Shown here piece after piece: positions 1 to 7,330 of a stretch of 16,201 nt of DNA (positions are counted from its first letter, which is position 1; every line of letters starts with the position of its first letter). Source of the DNA: an uncultured Pseudomonadota bacterium (GTDB lineage: Bacteria; SAR324; NAC60-12); NCBI GenBank assembly GCA_913052275.1, contig CAJXDX010000026.1, positions 1-16,201 on the forward strand. Reading direction: 5' to 3'. The position numbers and the translations under genes are program-made. The notes beneath the pieces are model-generated. The model saw only the letters and a list, made by a program, of their open reading frames with translations, was not told where the DNA came from and did not search any database.

Positions 1-901
1 TCTGAACAGACTTAAAAAAAACGAGTTGAAAAGGGATTTCCTGTTGTTGAAGACCGGGATTTAAACTGTTTTTTTGAGTTGATGCAAATCCTGAAGAGCT
101 AAGTATTTCCATATCTTCCGAATGACGCATTGCTGTAATATCCAAAGGACTTAATTCCTCCAATTGCTCATCGGTCAACACAGCACCAGCATAGGTAAAA
201 TGGCTTGCAATCATCTTGTTTTCTGAGTCAAATGCAAAAGCTTTTAGTTGTATTTTTTTCACATTGTCAGAATCTTCGAAACTGTTCCTGATAGACCCTT
301 CTACTATTAATAATGGAAGTCGATTATAACCGTTCTCCACCTGCCTTGCCTTGAACTCTCCTTCAAACTCAAGATGGTGCAAGTTATTTGCGGTTAAGTG
401 ATGAAAAATTGATGAATCAAAAATCTTGAGATATCCTCCGACAAAAGCAATTCCTGCAACTGCAAGCACACAAAATATGACGAACAAGATGAATTTTTCA
501 TGAAAACCGAATTTTACCTTAGACTGATCAGCGGTTTTTTTGACTTCCATGTTTTCAGACGCAGTTTTTTTAGCCTCACCTTTTAATCTTGAATGATAGT
601 TTTTACTTTCAGGATTTAATCTGTCAAAGTCCTTAATTAAGCGGTTTTTCTGATCTTGATGTTTTTTTGTCTGATATATTTTTTGTTCAGCTTTTCTGCC
701 AATATTTCCAACTGTTGATTTTGTTGTTTCATTTTCAGATGATTTATTTATACCCAGCTCTTCGAGGATTGAAGTTGCTGCCTCCGCAGCAGTTTTATTT
801 CGATGCTGATTAAAAAAAGATGAGGAATCTTCTTTTGGAAGGTTCAGTGCAGTGGTTTCACTTGAATTCAAGGAAAATTTCTGTGGCTTTCTTGCTATCA
901 T
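1..901 (-). CDS. DUF3426-type single-pass membrane protein (3' end outside window)
   Basis: The frame is open from an ATG at 901 down to the window edge, about 300 codons, and its C terminus is missing. The first ~130 residues are polar and charged with low complexity. One membrane segment follows (about residues 137-158, FVIFCVLAVAGIAF-like), then an extracytoplasmic domain. That domain has the order typical of DUF3426: a strand with 'LLIVEGSIRN', then 'KIQLKAFAFD', 'YAGAVLTDEQLEEL' and 'IPFQLVFF'. Such proteins are common in deltaproteobacteria and usually carry an N-terminal MJ0042 zinc ribbon (CxxC pairs). None is visible here. Upstream in-frame sequence stops at 950-952. There is no strong ribosome site; AAGAAGGGG lies about 15 nt upstream. 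It lies 170 bp downstream of the peptidase-barrel gene on the same strand and could be co-transcribed. The function of DUF3426 proteins is not established. Confidence 0.75.
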   Translation of the reverse strand, partial: MIARKPQKFSLNSSETTALNLPKEDSSSFFNQHRNKTAAEAATSILEELGINKSSENETTKSTVGNIGRKAEQKIYQTKKHQDQKNRLIKDFDRLNPESKNYHSRLKGEAKKTASENMEVKKTADQSKVKFGFHEKFILFVIFCVLAVAGIAFVGGYLKIFDSSIFHHLTANNLHHLEFEGEFKARQVENGYNRLPLLIVEGSIRNSFEDSDNVKKIQLKAFAFDSENKMIASHFTYAGAVLTDEQLEELSPLDITAMRHSEDMEILSSSGFASTQKNSLNPGLQQQEIPFQLVFFKSVQ

Positions 902-938
902 CTTTATCAGATTATTATTCCCCTTCTTGGGGTTCAAT

Positions 939-992
939 TTAAAGGCTGGTCAGCTCAACTTCCTGTTTGTTTATTAACCATGCAAGATCCAT
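939..992 (-). CDS. Possible 17-residue leader ORF before the DUF3426 gene
   Basis: On the minus strand an ATG at 992 is preceded by AGGA with a 5-nt spacer and opens a short frame (MDLAWLINKQEVELTSL, then TAA). It ends 37 nt before the ATG of the DUF3426 gene. The good ribosome-site spacing is the only positive sign. An ORF this short occurs by chance, and I recognise no homologue. It could be a leader peptide, the decayed end of a longer gene, or nothing. Confidence 0.2.
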   Translation of the reverse strand: MDLAWLINKQEVELTSL

Positions 993-1071
993 AATTTCCT
1001 GTATAATCTGATGCTCACATTTTTAGCTGGAAAAAGCAAGTTTACAGAGAGAAATATTGGTGCAAATTTCT

Positions 1072-4044
1072 TCAACTGCCTGTAAGAACACCGAGGAATA
1101 TGAACTGTGGTTTTTGATATTCCCGATCATTTATCGGGTATGCTACTTCTATTTTAAGTGGAACCTGAAACAGTGAGGCAGTGTCCACAGTCCACTCAAT
1201 ACCAAAACCGGCATTTTGACGATGTTTTGCTTGTTCATAGGAATTGTATTTTGACCATATTTTCCCCTGGTCATAAAATACCGTTCCCTGGATTTTGAAG
1301 GCGCTTACTATTCCCCATAAGGGAGCGGTTACAAGCGGAAACTTATAATCAAATCTTGATGCAAGGAGACGTTCGTCACTTAAAACTGTATGTTGAGGAT
1401 ATCCACGCAATACTGATGGGCTTCCAAGCTGAAATTTCTTCTGCAGAGGAGTTGTTCCTGTAGTAGTGCCATGAATGATATCCAGCTGAAACAATTTACG
1501 GTGCCCTACATGAAATATCTGACCAAGTGTTCCCTGCCAGCGCACATATGAGAAATCACTCTCCAATTCAAACGAAGGCTGCTCATTCCAGATGTTCCAG
1601 CTTATTTGATAATTTTCCCTGGGCCTGAAGCCTCCGCTATGTTCCAGTAAAAAAGTGTTTGATTTCCCAGTTTCGAATATTTCGCCGTTTCCGGAACGGT
1701 CGTTTGCAGAAAACAGGGTTTCCCTGGACAAGCTGGAGTGGAATTTATACTCCAGTTTGCCTGGGTTATGAGGTGGCTTGAATGTTGCCCTTATTGCCTC
1801 AGAGCGTACACCACCATATTCTCGTGCGCTGAATCCTGCCTCAAGTCCATTAATTCCCAGATTTTCACGATCGAAATTTAAAATGTAGAGTCCGCGCCTG
1901 TTTTTTGTCCCATATCCCGGAATAGCATAAAGGCGATAGTCATCAAACTTGTATTTAACGCCGAGGCCAAATGAATTTCCATCTAATGCATTATTCCCAA
2001 ATCCAGGAACCAAAAGTACCAGATGTTCCCGCTGTTTTTTCCAGTCAGAGCCTAAACGCACACGATAAAAAATAAAGGAATGGTTATTGATACGGGATGA
2101 CTCCAGCAATTCTTCATCCGGATCAATTGAAACTTTATCCGGGAAACTCTGAGATTTTATCAGTACAGTCTCCTGCTGTTTAATCCCGGGCAGAATCCTG
2201 CGGACTTCTTTTCCGTCTTTTGTTTTCAGTGCAACAACAACCGGCATTTTGGCAGCATCATTTTTGTTTATAACTATTTCAGTTTCATAAGTTCCGTCTG
2301 GTAAAGCTCTGGTTGATGAACTCTCAAAACCGTAATCCAAAGTTTTTACTGTTTGGAACCACTGAGCGAAAAACCAGTCCAAAGAACCAGACCCCAATGC
2401 ATTATAAGGACTTACTGGCGGAAGTGGAGGAGTCCTCAATCTTGGGTCATGAAGTTTTTCCATTGAGTACTGAAATTCTTTTTGACCTGCCAACTTTCCC
2501 CGATATTTTTTTGCAAAATGCTGCAGTCCTTTCCGAAAACCATTTTTACCCATAAGATATTCCAGCATGGAAAGAACCATTGCAGTTTTGTAAGTCAATG
2601 TCTGCAAAAATTTTTGGGAATCCGGGTTTTCCCGAAAAGATGATAAGATGGGATAGTTCAATTCGGCTGCAACAGAGTTTGCCATGTTCTCAAAAAAATG
2701 ATCACGATAACGGGGATTCAGCCAGTCAATAGTGTCAAATATTCCTGCGTCCGGACCAAATTTTTCCTGAAAGAAGCGCAATCCAAAAAAAGCCGGAAGT
2801 CCCATGTTGAGCCAAAGCTGTTTATCCTTGTCGTTCCAGACAGATTCGCCAAACCAAAGTTGAGCCAGTCTTCGTGTCAAAAATCCAAGTGCCTGTCTGT
2901 CCAGAAATTCAGACCGTTTATAGTTCGGCAGCGGAACCAAAACAAGGTTATTAAGGATGTCAACCTGTTCATAATCAGCCTCTACAGCAACTATCCGTAT
3001 TGATTCCCAGGGGGATTCAAGTCCATAACTGGTGCGCATAAATTCCAAGAACTGCCTGCTCCAATTATGCAATAGTGCAGCCCTGCGATCATGACCAGTG
3101 AGGTAAAATGAGGTAAGTTGAAATGAGGTTTTTGCAGTTTCAGTATGGGAATTTTTCTCTTCGATTCCTTTTTCGGTTTCTTCCGTAAGCTTTTGGTGGA
3201 CTCTGGTAAAGATCAAGGGGAAGTATTTCAGAGCCCTTTTTGTCTCATTAAATGTAGCGGATTTGCCTGGGGGTAATTTCTGATGGCCGCTCGTGGTAAT
3301 TAATGTACCAGGCTGAGCTGCTGTCCATTTAACCTGATATGTTGCAGGAGCAGGAATGCTGCCTGCAGTTTCCCAGCCCTGTACTTTTAATGCGCTGCCA
3401 TTGTTCCAGGCTAAAAGCTTTGGATGCCAGTTGGCTGTCAATAGCATTCCATTGACTGTGCCTTCCTGCGTGTGTTCAGGAAATTGTGTGTAAAAGTTTA
3501 TGAATACAATAGACTGGCCAGGGGAACCTTTTATGTCCGGAAGGTCCCCGGGCAGGAAAACCCTTAACAGTCCCTGATCGGTTGAATATCCAACTTGCAA
3601 ATCAGGATTTGGTTCAAGTGAAAATTGCAGCTCACGCTTTTCTGTTGAGGAATTTGGACTGAATGCCTTTACAGAAGCTATGCCCAAGCTTCCACGGCTG
3701 AAACCTTTTGGTGTTTTTGGATCCTCAAAATTGTCCTGAAAACGACGAAGCGAAAACACCGGAACAATTTTATGTTTTCGTATTCCCCTCTCATCCTGAT
3801 TAAGGAAACGGTTTCCAGGCAAAGCAAAAAGTAATTCATGCTCAGGAAAAGCGCTTCTAGTGAAACGGACTTGCATTTTCCCAACAAGGAGTGTCTTATC
3901 GTGGTCGTAAGACACATCAAATTTGTAATGTGGGACTTCAGTTTTTTCTGGGGTTTTTGCATATAAAATCTTTGTATGAAAACACAACAGTGTTACATAA
4001 ACAAAGATAAGAAGGAGTGAGAACCTGGAGACGAAGTCACTCAG
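1072..4044 (-). CDS. Inactive M1-like (gluzincin) domain fused to Omp85-like outer-membrane barrel
   Basis: Numbering assumes a CTG start at 4044 (990 aa). Residues ~1-30 form a signal peptide (basic start, core LLLIFVYVTLLCF, end ILYA-K). Residues ~30-560 follow the M1 aminopeptidase layout: beta-rich N domain, helical catalytic domain, 'YKTAMVLSMLEYLMG' and 'LDWFFAQWFQ'. The zinc site is destroyed. Where M1 enzymes have HExxHxWFG this protein has RRLAQLWFG (391-399), and the third ligand in WLNEG is replaced in WLNMG (M414). The G(A/G)MEN-type loop is not recognisable either. From ~675 to the end alternating strands form an Omp85/surface-antigen-type barrel, with 'LGSPSVLRGYP' matching the conserved L6-loop motif. 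No POTRA domains are apparent. The frame is open up to an ATG at 4212, but that would run into the divergent HIT gene. GGAGAGG at 4053-4059 sits 8 nt before the CTG, so I prefer the CTG. Likely a periplasm-facing binding domain anchored in the outer membrane; the role is unknown. Confidence 0.8.
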   Translation of the reverse strand: MSDFVSRFSLLLIFVYVTLLCFHTKILYAKTPEKTEVPHYKFDVSYDHDKTLLVGKMQVRFTRSAFPEHELLFALPGNRFLNQDERGIRKHKIVPVFSLRRFQDNFEDPKTPKGFSRGSLGIASVKAFSPNSSTEKRELQFSLEPNPDLQVGYSTDQGLLRVFLPGDLPDIKGSPGQSIVFINFYTQFPEHTQEGTVNGMLLTANWHPKLLAWNNGSALKVQGWETAGSIPAPATYQVKWTAAQPGTLITTSGHQKLPPGKSATFNETKRALKYFPLIFTRVHQKLTEETEKGIEEKNSHTETAKTSFQLTSFYLTGHDRRAALLHNWSRQFLEFMRTSYGLESPWESIRIVAVEADYEQVDILNNLVLVPLPNYKRSEFLDRQALGFLTRRLAQLWFGESVWNDKDKQLWLNMGLPAFFGLRFFQEKFGPDAGIFDTIDWLNPRYRDHFFENMANSVAAELNYPILSSFRENPDSQKFLQTLTYKTAMVLSMLEYLMGKNGFRKGLQHFAKKYRGKLAGQKEFQYSMEKLHDPRLRTPPLPPVSPYNALGSGSLDWFFAQWFQTVKTLDYGFESSSTRALPDGTYETEIVINKNDAAKMPVVVALKTKDGKEVRRILPGIKQQETVLIKSQSFPDKVSIDPDEELLESSRINNHSFIFYRVRLGSDWKKQREHLVLLVPGFGNNALDGNSFGLGVKYKFDDYRLYAIPGYGTKNRRGLYILNFDRENLGINGLEAGFSAREYGGVRSEAIRATFKPPHNPGKLEYKFHSSLSRETLFSANDRSGNGEIFETGKSNTFLLEHSGGFRPRENYQISWNIWNEQPSFELESDFSYVRWQGTLGQIFHVGHRKLFQLDIIHGTTTGTTPLQKKFQLGSPSVLRGYPQHTVLSDERLLASRFDYKFPLVTAPLWGIVSAFKIQGTVFYDQGKIWSKYNSYEQAKHRQNAGFGIEWTVDTASLFQVPLKIEVAYPINDREYQKPQFIFLGVLTGS

Positions 4045-4052
4045 GTAAAAAA

Positions 4053-4059
4053 CCTCTCC
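4053..4059 (-). promoter_or_regulatory. Ribosome binding site that supports a CTG start
   Basis: The minus strand reads GGAGAGG here, followed by 8 nt and then CTG (4044-4042) in frame with the peptidase-barrel protein. No ATG, GTG or TTG in that frame lies between the distant ATG at 4212 and the hydrophobic core of the signal peptide. An ATG just 5' of the site (AAATGGAG) is out of frame and reaches a stop after six codons. This is the strongest ribosome site near the gene, and it fixes the start after the divergent HIT gene's own start. Confidence 0.55.
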
Positions 4060-4101
4060 ATTTAATTTTGAACCAATTAATCTTAGATATGGATACTCAA
4101 A

Positions 4102-4506
4102 ATGGCCTCGATTTTCACAAAAATAATTCAAGGTGAAATTCCTTGTGAAAAAATTATTGAAACAGATTCTGAAATCGCATTTCTTGATATTATGCCCTGT
4201 GCAGAAGGACATACACTTGTCATTCCAAAACTTGAAGTTAAGCGTTTAGAAGATTTACCTGAATCTGAGGCTTTGTCATTGATGCGTACAATGCAGCATG
4301 TTGCAAAAGCAGTCAGTGCGGCTTTCGATGGAATTGACTACAATCTTATCCTGAACAATGGAGCAAATGCAGGACAGGAAGTTGAGCATGTCCACTTCCA
4401 CGTGTTGCCACGTCCCCAGGGTAGTCCCAGACCTTTTCATCAACGTGCTAATTATGCTGAAGGGGGAATGCAAGAAGTGGGAGCAAAAATACGAAATTGT
4501 CTATGA
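4102..4506 (+). CDS. HIT-family (HinT-like) nucleotide-binding hydrolase
   Basis: The 134-residue protein is a typical short HIT protein. It opens with 'SIFTKIIQGEIPCEKI', has the 'AFLDIMPCAEGHTLVIPK' core, and carries the catalytic histidine triad HVHFHV (H96, H98, H100), with H100 the expected nucleophile. It matches the HinT branch, whose members hydrolyse nucleoside phosphoramidates and acyl-adenylates in the cytoplasm. Length is normal for the family. The start at 4102 gives the usual N terminus, although no clear Shine-Dalgarno sequence precedes it. It is divergent from the peptidase-barrel gene, with about 57 bp between starts, and heads a plus-strand run leading to era. The C terminus ends NCL and is slightly longer than the minimal fold. 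Confidence 0.93.
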   Translation: MASIFTKIIQGEIPCEKIIETDSEIAFLDIMPCAEGHTLVIPKLEVKRLEDLPESEALSLMRTMQHVAKAVSAAFDGIDYNLILNNGANAGQEVEHVHFHVLPRPQGSPRPFHQRANYAEGGMQEVGAKIRNCL

Positions 4507-4536
4507 CGGACAAAATTTAAACACTTTTTCGGAGAA

Positions 4537-4626
4537 ATGAATCCCTCAAATATTGCCTGCGCAGAAATAGGCAGTAATGTCCATGTTGGCAGGGTCAGTA
4601 TTTCTTTATTTGGTTTGAAAGAGTAA
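4537..4626 (+). CDS. Doubtful 29-codon ORF between hit and era
   Basis: An ATG at 4537 follows GGAGAA almost directly, which is closer than usual for a ribosome site. It opens a 29-codon frame beginning MNPSNIACAEIGSN and ending LFGLKE-TAA. I recognise no family. It fills part of the 218-bp stretch between the HIT gene and era and is followed by a second ORF of the same length. An imperfect hairpin (4551-4558 with 4569-4576, one G-U pair, 10-nt loop) lies inside it. It may be real, a gene remnant, or chance. Confidence 0.2.
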   Translation: MNPSNIACAEIGSNVHVGRVSISLFGLKE

Positions 4627-4638
4627 TTATAGTTAAGC

Positions 4639-4728
4639 ATGTTTTCTGAGGAAGTAAGCAGACCCGTACAGTATCTGAAGCTGATTTTGTCCAATAGCCT
4701 TTCAAAACAACTTAAAATCAGCGCGTGA
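4639..4728 (+). CDS. Short ORF overlapping the era start by GTGA
   Basis: A 29-codon frame starts at ATG 4639 (MFSEEVSRPVQYLKL...) and stops with TGA at 4726-4728. The GTG start of era is at 4725-4727, so stop and start share GTGA. That arrangement is common for translationally coupled genes and would explain why era has no visible Shine-Dalgarno sequence. The ORF itself has no clear ribosome site and no recognisable family. The overlap could be coincidence, so confidence is low. Confidence 0.28.
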   Translation: MFSEEVSRPVQYLKLILSNSLSKQLKISA

Positions 4729-5684
4729 AAGAAAATAACGTCTGCCTGAACCAAAGTGAAGAAAAAAAAGATGCAGAACAATTCTGCGGGTTCATAGGAC
4801 TGATTGGCCGACCCAATGTAGGCAAATCTACTTTGTTAAACAAGCTGGTTGGTCAAAAAGTTTCCATAACCACTCACAAGGCACAAACCACCAGAAACCG
4901 CATTCTTGGTATCCGGACAGAAAAGAATACTCAAATTATCTTTATTGATACTCCCGGAATACATAGAACTGAAAATCTGCTGAATAGGAAAATAGTAGCA
5001 TATGCTGAAAAGACTCTGGGAGATACGGATTTAAATTTGTGGATTGTTCAACCTTATCCGCAATCTTCTACAGAGAGGAATTGTTTCTCCGTTTTACATC
5101 CGGAAGATCAGCATATTCTGCAAATGCTGTCCGATAAAGAAAAACGGACAGTGGTGGTATTAAATAAAATTGATACATTATCAAAGGGAGATTTGCTTAA
5201 GAGCATTGCGAATCTTGACAAGCTGGGACTCTTTGCCGAAATTGTTCCGGTTTCTGCCTTGAAGTCAACCAATCTTAATCAGCTGATTGCAAGCCTGAAA
5301 AAATATCTCTCGCCTCATCCCTTTTACTTTGAACACCAGCAGGTCACAGATGTTACAGAGCGTTTTCTGGCAAGCGAATTTGTAAGGGAAGAACTCTTTC
5401 TGCGTTTGAGACAGGAAATACCATATTCTGTCGCCGTCATTGTGGAGCAATTTGAAGAGGATTCCAAATGCATTAAAATTGCTTGTGTTATTTGTGTTGA
5501 GCGAAACTCTCAAAAAGGAATCATCATCGGTAAAAAAGGCGAGATGCTGAAAAAGATAGGAACCGGGGCTCGAAAAAAAATCCAGAGTCTTCTTGGAAAT
5601 AAAGTTTTTTTGAAGCTTCACGTCAAAGTCCTGAAACAATGGACCCACAATGAACTTCATCTTAAATCCCTGGGATTTGATTAA
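4725..5684 (+). CDS. era: GTPase Era, 30S ribosomal subunit assembly factor
   Basis: Era binds GTP and the 3' end of 16S rRNA and acts in maturation of the small ribosomal subunit. All G motifs are present: G1 GRPNVGKST (28-36), the G2 region TTRNRI (55-60), G3 DTPG (75-78), G4 NKID (147-150) and G5 SAL (177-179). A C-terminal KH domain carries GIIIGKKGE (265-273), followed by 'GARKKIQ' and 'VFLKLHVKV'. At 319 aa it is slightly long. The extra length comes from a ~20-residue N-terminal extension and a longer segment between G3 and G4 (about residues 108-130, PYPQSSTERNCF...HPED), where most Eras have a short 'VDA' turn. The start is GTG at 4725; no other usable start lies before G1. A candidate terminator follows 27 bp after the stop. 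Confidence 0.97.
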   Translation: MKENNVCLNQSEEKKDAEQFCGFIGLIGRPNVGKSTLLNKLVGQKVSITTHKAQTTRNRILGIRTEKNTQIIFIDTPGIHRTENLLNRKIVAYAEKTLGDTDLNLWIVQPYPQSSTERNCFSVLHPEDQHILQMLSDKEKRTVVVLNKIDTLSKGDLLKSIANLDKLGLFAEIVPVSALKSTNLNQLIASLKKYLSPHPFYFEHQQVTDVTERFLASEFVREELFLRLRQEIPYSVAVIVEQFEEDSKCIKIACVICVERNSQKGIIIGKKGEMLKKIGTGARKKIQSLLGNKVFLKLHVKVLKQWTHNELHLKSLGFD

Positions 5685-5710
5685 ATTACCTGTTACATGA
5701 GTCTGGATAA

Positions 5711-5746
5711 ATGTCTGGAACAGACATATTTCCTTTACTTTTTTTT
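5711..5746 (+). terminator. Candidate intrinsic terminator after era
   Basis: ATGTCTG (5711-5717) and CAGACAT (5721-5727) form a perfect 7-bp stem with a GAA loop. A pyrimidine-rich tract follows, ending in eight T residues (5739-5746). The T run begins about 11 nt after the stem, farther than in a textbook terminator, so efficiency is uncertain. It lies between era and the acidic two-TM protein gene, whose GGA ribosome site begins right after the T run. Confidence 0.5.
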
Positions 5747-5754
5747 GGAATGAA

Positions 5755-7269
5755 ATGAGGATCTTGATAAAAATACTTTTCATAATAGTTATTCTTATAT
5801 TTGAATTTTTTATGTTTCAGATTTCATTGGAAATTGGAGCAGTTTCCTTGGTTTTGATTATTGCTACGTTTTGCATAGGTTTTGTCTTAAATAAAATCAC
5901 AACTGTAGTTGAGCAGCCCAGTCTTGTTCTTTCATCTGAGCCTTTTCGAGATTCATCAAAGCATGTAAACAATAAAACCAAATCCGATACAGAAAAAACA
6001 TCTGATTCAGAGAATTTAATTCCGGGAGTAGATTCTTCGATTTTTGAACAATTCAGAAAAAAGTTTAATTTGACACAACCTGAACCAGCTGATGAAGACG
6101 ATACAGCAGCCACCGTAAACACACCAAATTCAACTTCTGCAGCGCAGGCATACGAAAAAGCCGGCGTTTCTGACGAACCTGAAAATTTTGATGAAGAACT
6201 TGAAGATGCAGATCAGGTCAAAGTTACATTAAGTGAAAACGTAAAAATTCTGAAAGAGCTGCAAAGTGAAAAAGTTGATGAAGATTCGAATGAAAATTTT
6301 ACAGAAAAACCAGAAATACCAGAGAGTGGTGAAGTTGAGAATAAAAAGAAACTAGGGTCTGGTGAAGAGGCTCTTGAATTGCTTACTAAAAAACATCAGG
6401 CATTAAAAAAGCAAAATGAGGAGGAATCATTGGAGACGCAGGTTGAAGAAGAAGATGATGATCTCTTTGCTGATGAACTGGTTGAGCTTCCTGGAGGAGA
6501 AACTCTTATTGAAGATGAGAAAGAAGAATTTTTTGAAGAAGATATTTTTTCTCCTCCAATGGATAATGAAAGCCATGAAGATGAAGAAGGTTTGGAATTA
6601 TCCTTAAGGAAATCAACTCCTCATGAAGAAAAATCTGATGAGGCTGAAGGATTGCTTAAATTAGCAACAACAGCCTGTGAGGCTGGCAGAATGGAAGAAG
6701 CCAAAGCAGGACTGAAGAGTTATTTTAAGCTGCTCCATGAGCTTGGACAGAGTCCAAGTCAGCATGTACTGCAGCTGGCTGAAAAGCTTGAAATTCCTTT
6801 TGACTCTGCCAGTGGCCAAGCATCAAGCACTGTAACTGAAGAATTAAGTGATGGTGCTGATATAAAGTCAGAAAAAGACATTCAGAAAGAGCCGGAAAAA
6901 ACAGATTATTCAGCTGTGATGGACGGCATTGTAAAGACTTTGGAAAAAAAAGAAGCTTATGATGAGGCATTGCCCCTTCTAAAAGACCTGCTTAAATTCA
7001 ATAGGGAGCGTGTTAATGTTTCTGCAATGGACCCGCTTTTCGAAAGAATTGAACAGGCTCATGCTTCAATGAATAATAATAAAGAGCTGGTTGAAACCTA
7101 TAAAGAGCATCTGGCAATCAAGCAGCAGCTTGATGACATGGAAGGCGAGTTACGTCTTCTTGACCTGATAAGTACCCATTATGCAGATTCCGGAGATCAG
7201 AAAGCCGCAGACCGTTATCTTGCTGAAAGCCAGCGTGTTAGAGCTGAATTGAACAAAAAATTGAACTGA
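5755..7269 (+). CDS. Two-TM protein with acidic linker and helical-repeat C terminus (FimV-like layout)
   Basis: I do not recognise a named family. The 504-residue protein begins with two adjacent hydrophobic helices (about residues 3-23 and 27-47). A long linker (~50-300) is rich in Glu and Asp, with clusters such as EEEDDDLFADE and EKEEFFEEDIF. From ~300 helical segments resemble TPR repeats, for example 'EGLLKLATTACEAGRMEEAKAGLKSYFKLL', 'KEAYDEALPLLKDLLKFN' and 'LRLLDLISTHYADSGDQKAADRYL'. A membrane anchor, acidic disordered linker and TPR end is the layout of FimV/TspA-type polar proteins, but I see no LysM domain, so this is only an analogy. The start at 5755 has GGA five nt upstream. 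It ends 61 bp from a convergent lipoprotein gene. A role as a membrane-tethered scaffold is inference. Confidence 0.8.
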   Translation: MRILIKILFIIVILIFEFFMFQISLEIGAVSLVLIIATFCIGFVLNKITTVVEQPSLVLSSEPFRDSSKHVNNKTKSDTEKTSDSENLIPGVDSSIFEQFRKKFNLTQPEPADEDDTAATVNTPNSTSAAQAYEKAGVSDEPENFDEELEDADQVKVTLSENVKILKELQSEKVDEDSNENFTEKPEIPESGEVENKKKLGSGEEALELLTKKHQALKKQNEEESLETQVEEEDDDLFADELVELPGGETLIEDEKEEFFEEDIFSPPMDNESHEDEEGLELSLRKSTPHEEKSDEAEGLLKLATTACEAGRMEEAKAGLKSYFKLLHELGQSPSQHVLQLAEKLEIPFDSASGQASSTVTEELSDGADIKSEKDIQKEPEKTDYSAVMDGIVKTLEKKEAYDEALPLLKDLLKFNRERVNVSAMDPLFERIEQAHASMNNNKELVETYKEHLAIKQQLDDMEGELRLLDLISTHYADSGDQKAADRYLAESQRVRAELNKKLN

Positions 7270-7330
7270 ATTGAAAGGATATTCTGGGTTCAGTGCTTAG
7301 TTGGGGATCGTTACAGATATGCTGTTTGTG

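Noticed and set aside
4045..4212. N-terminal extension of the peptidase-barrel gene to ATG 4212
   Set aside because: It would overlap the HIT gene by 111 bp and put 56 residues in front of a clear signal peptide; the CTG with a strong ribosome site fits better.
4452..4781. Minus-strand 109-codon frame opposite the hit-era gap
   Set aside because: It runs antisense to the ends of both genes, has no family resemblance and shows low-complexity Phe-rich sequence.
5265..5783. Minus-strand 172-codon frame
   Set aside because: It is antisense to the KH half of era, which is certain, and has no recognisable domain.
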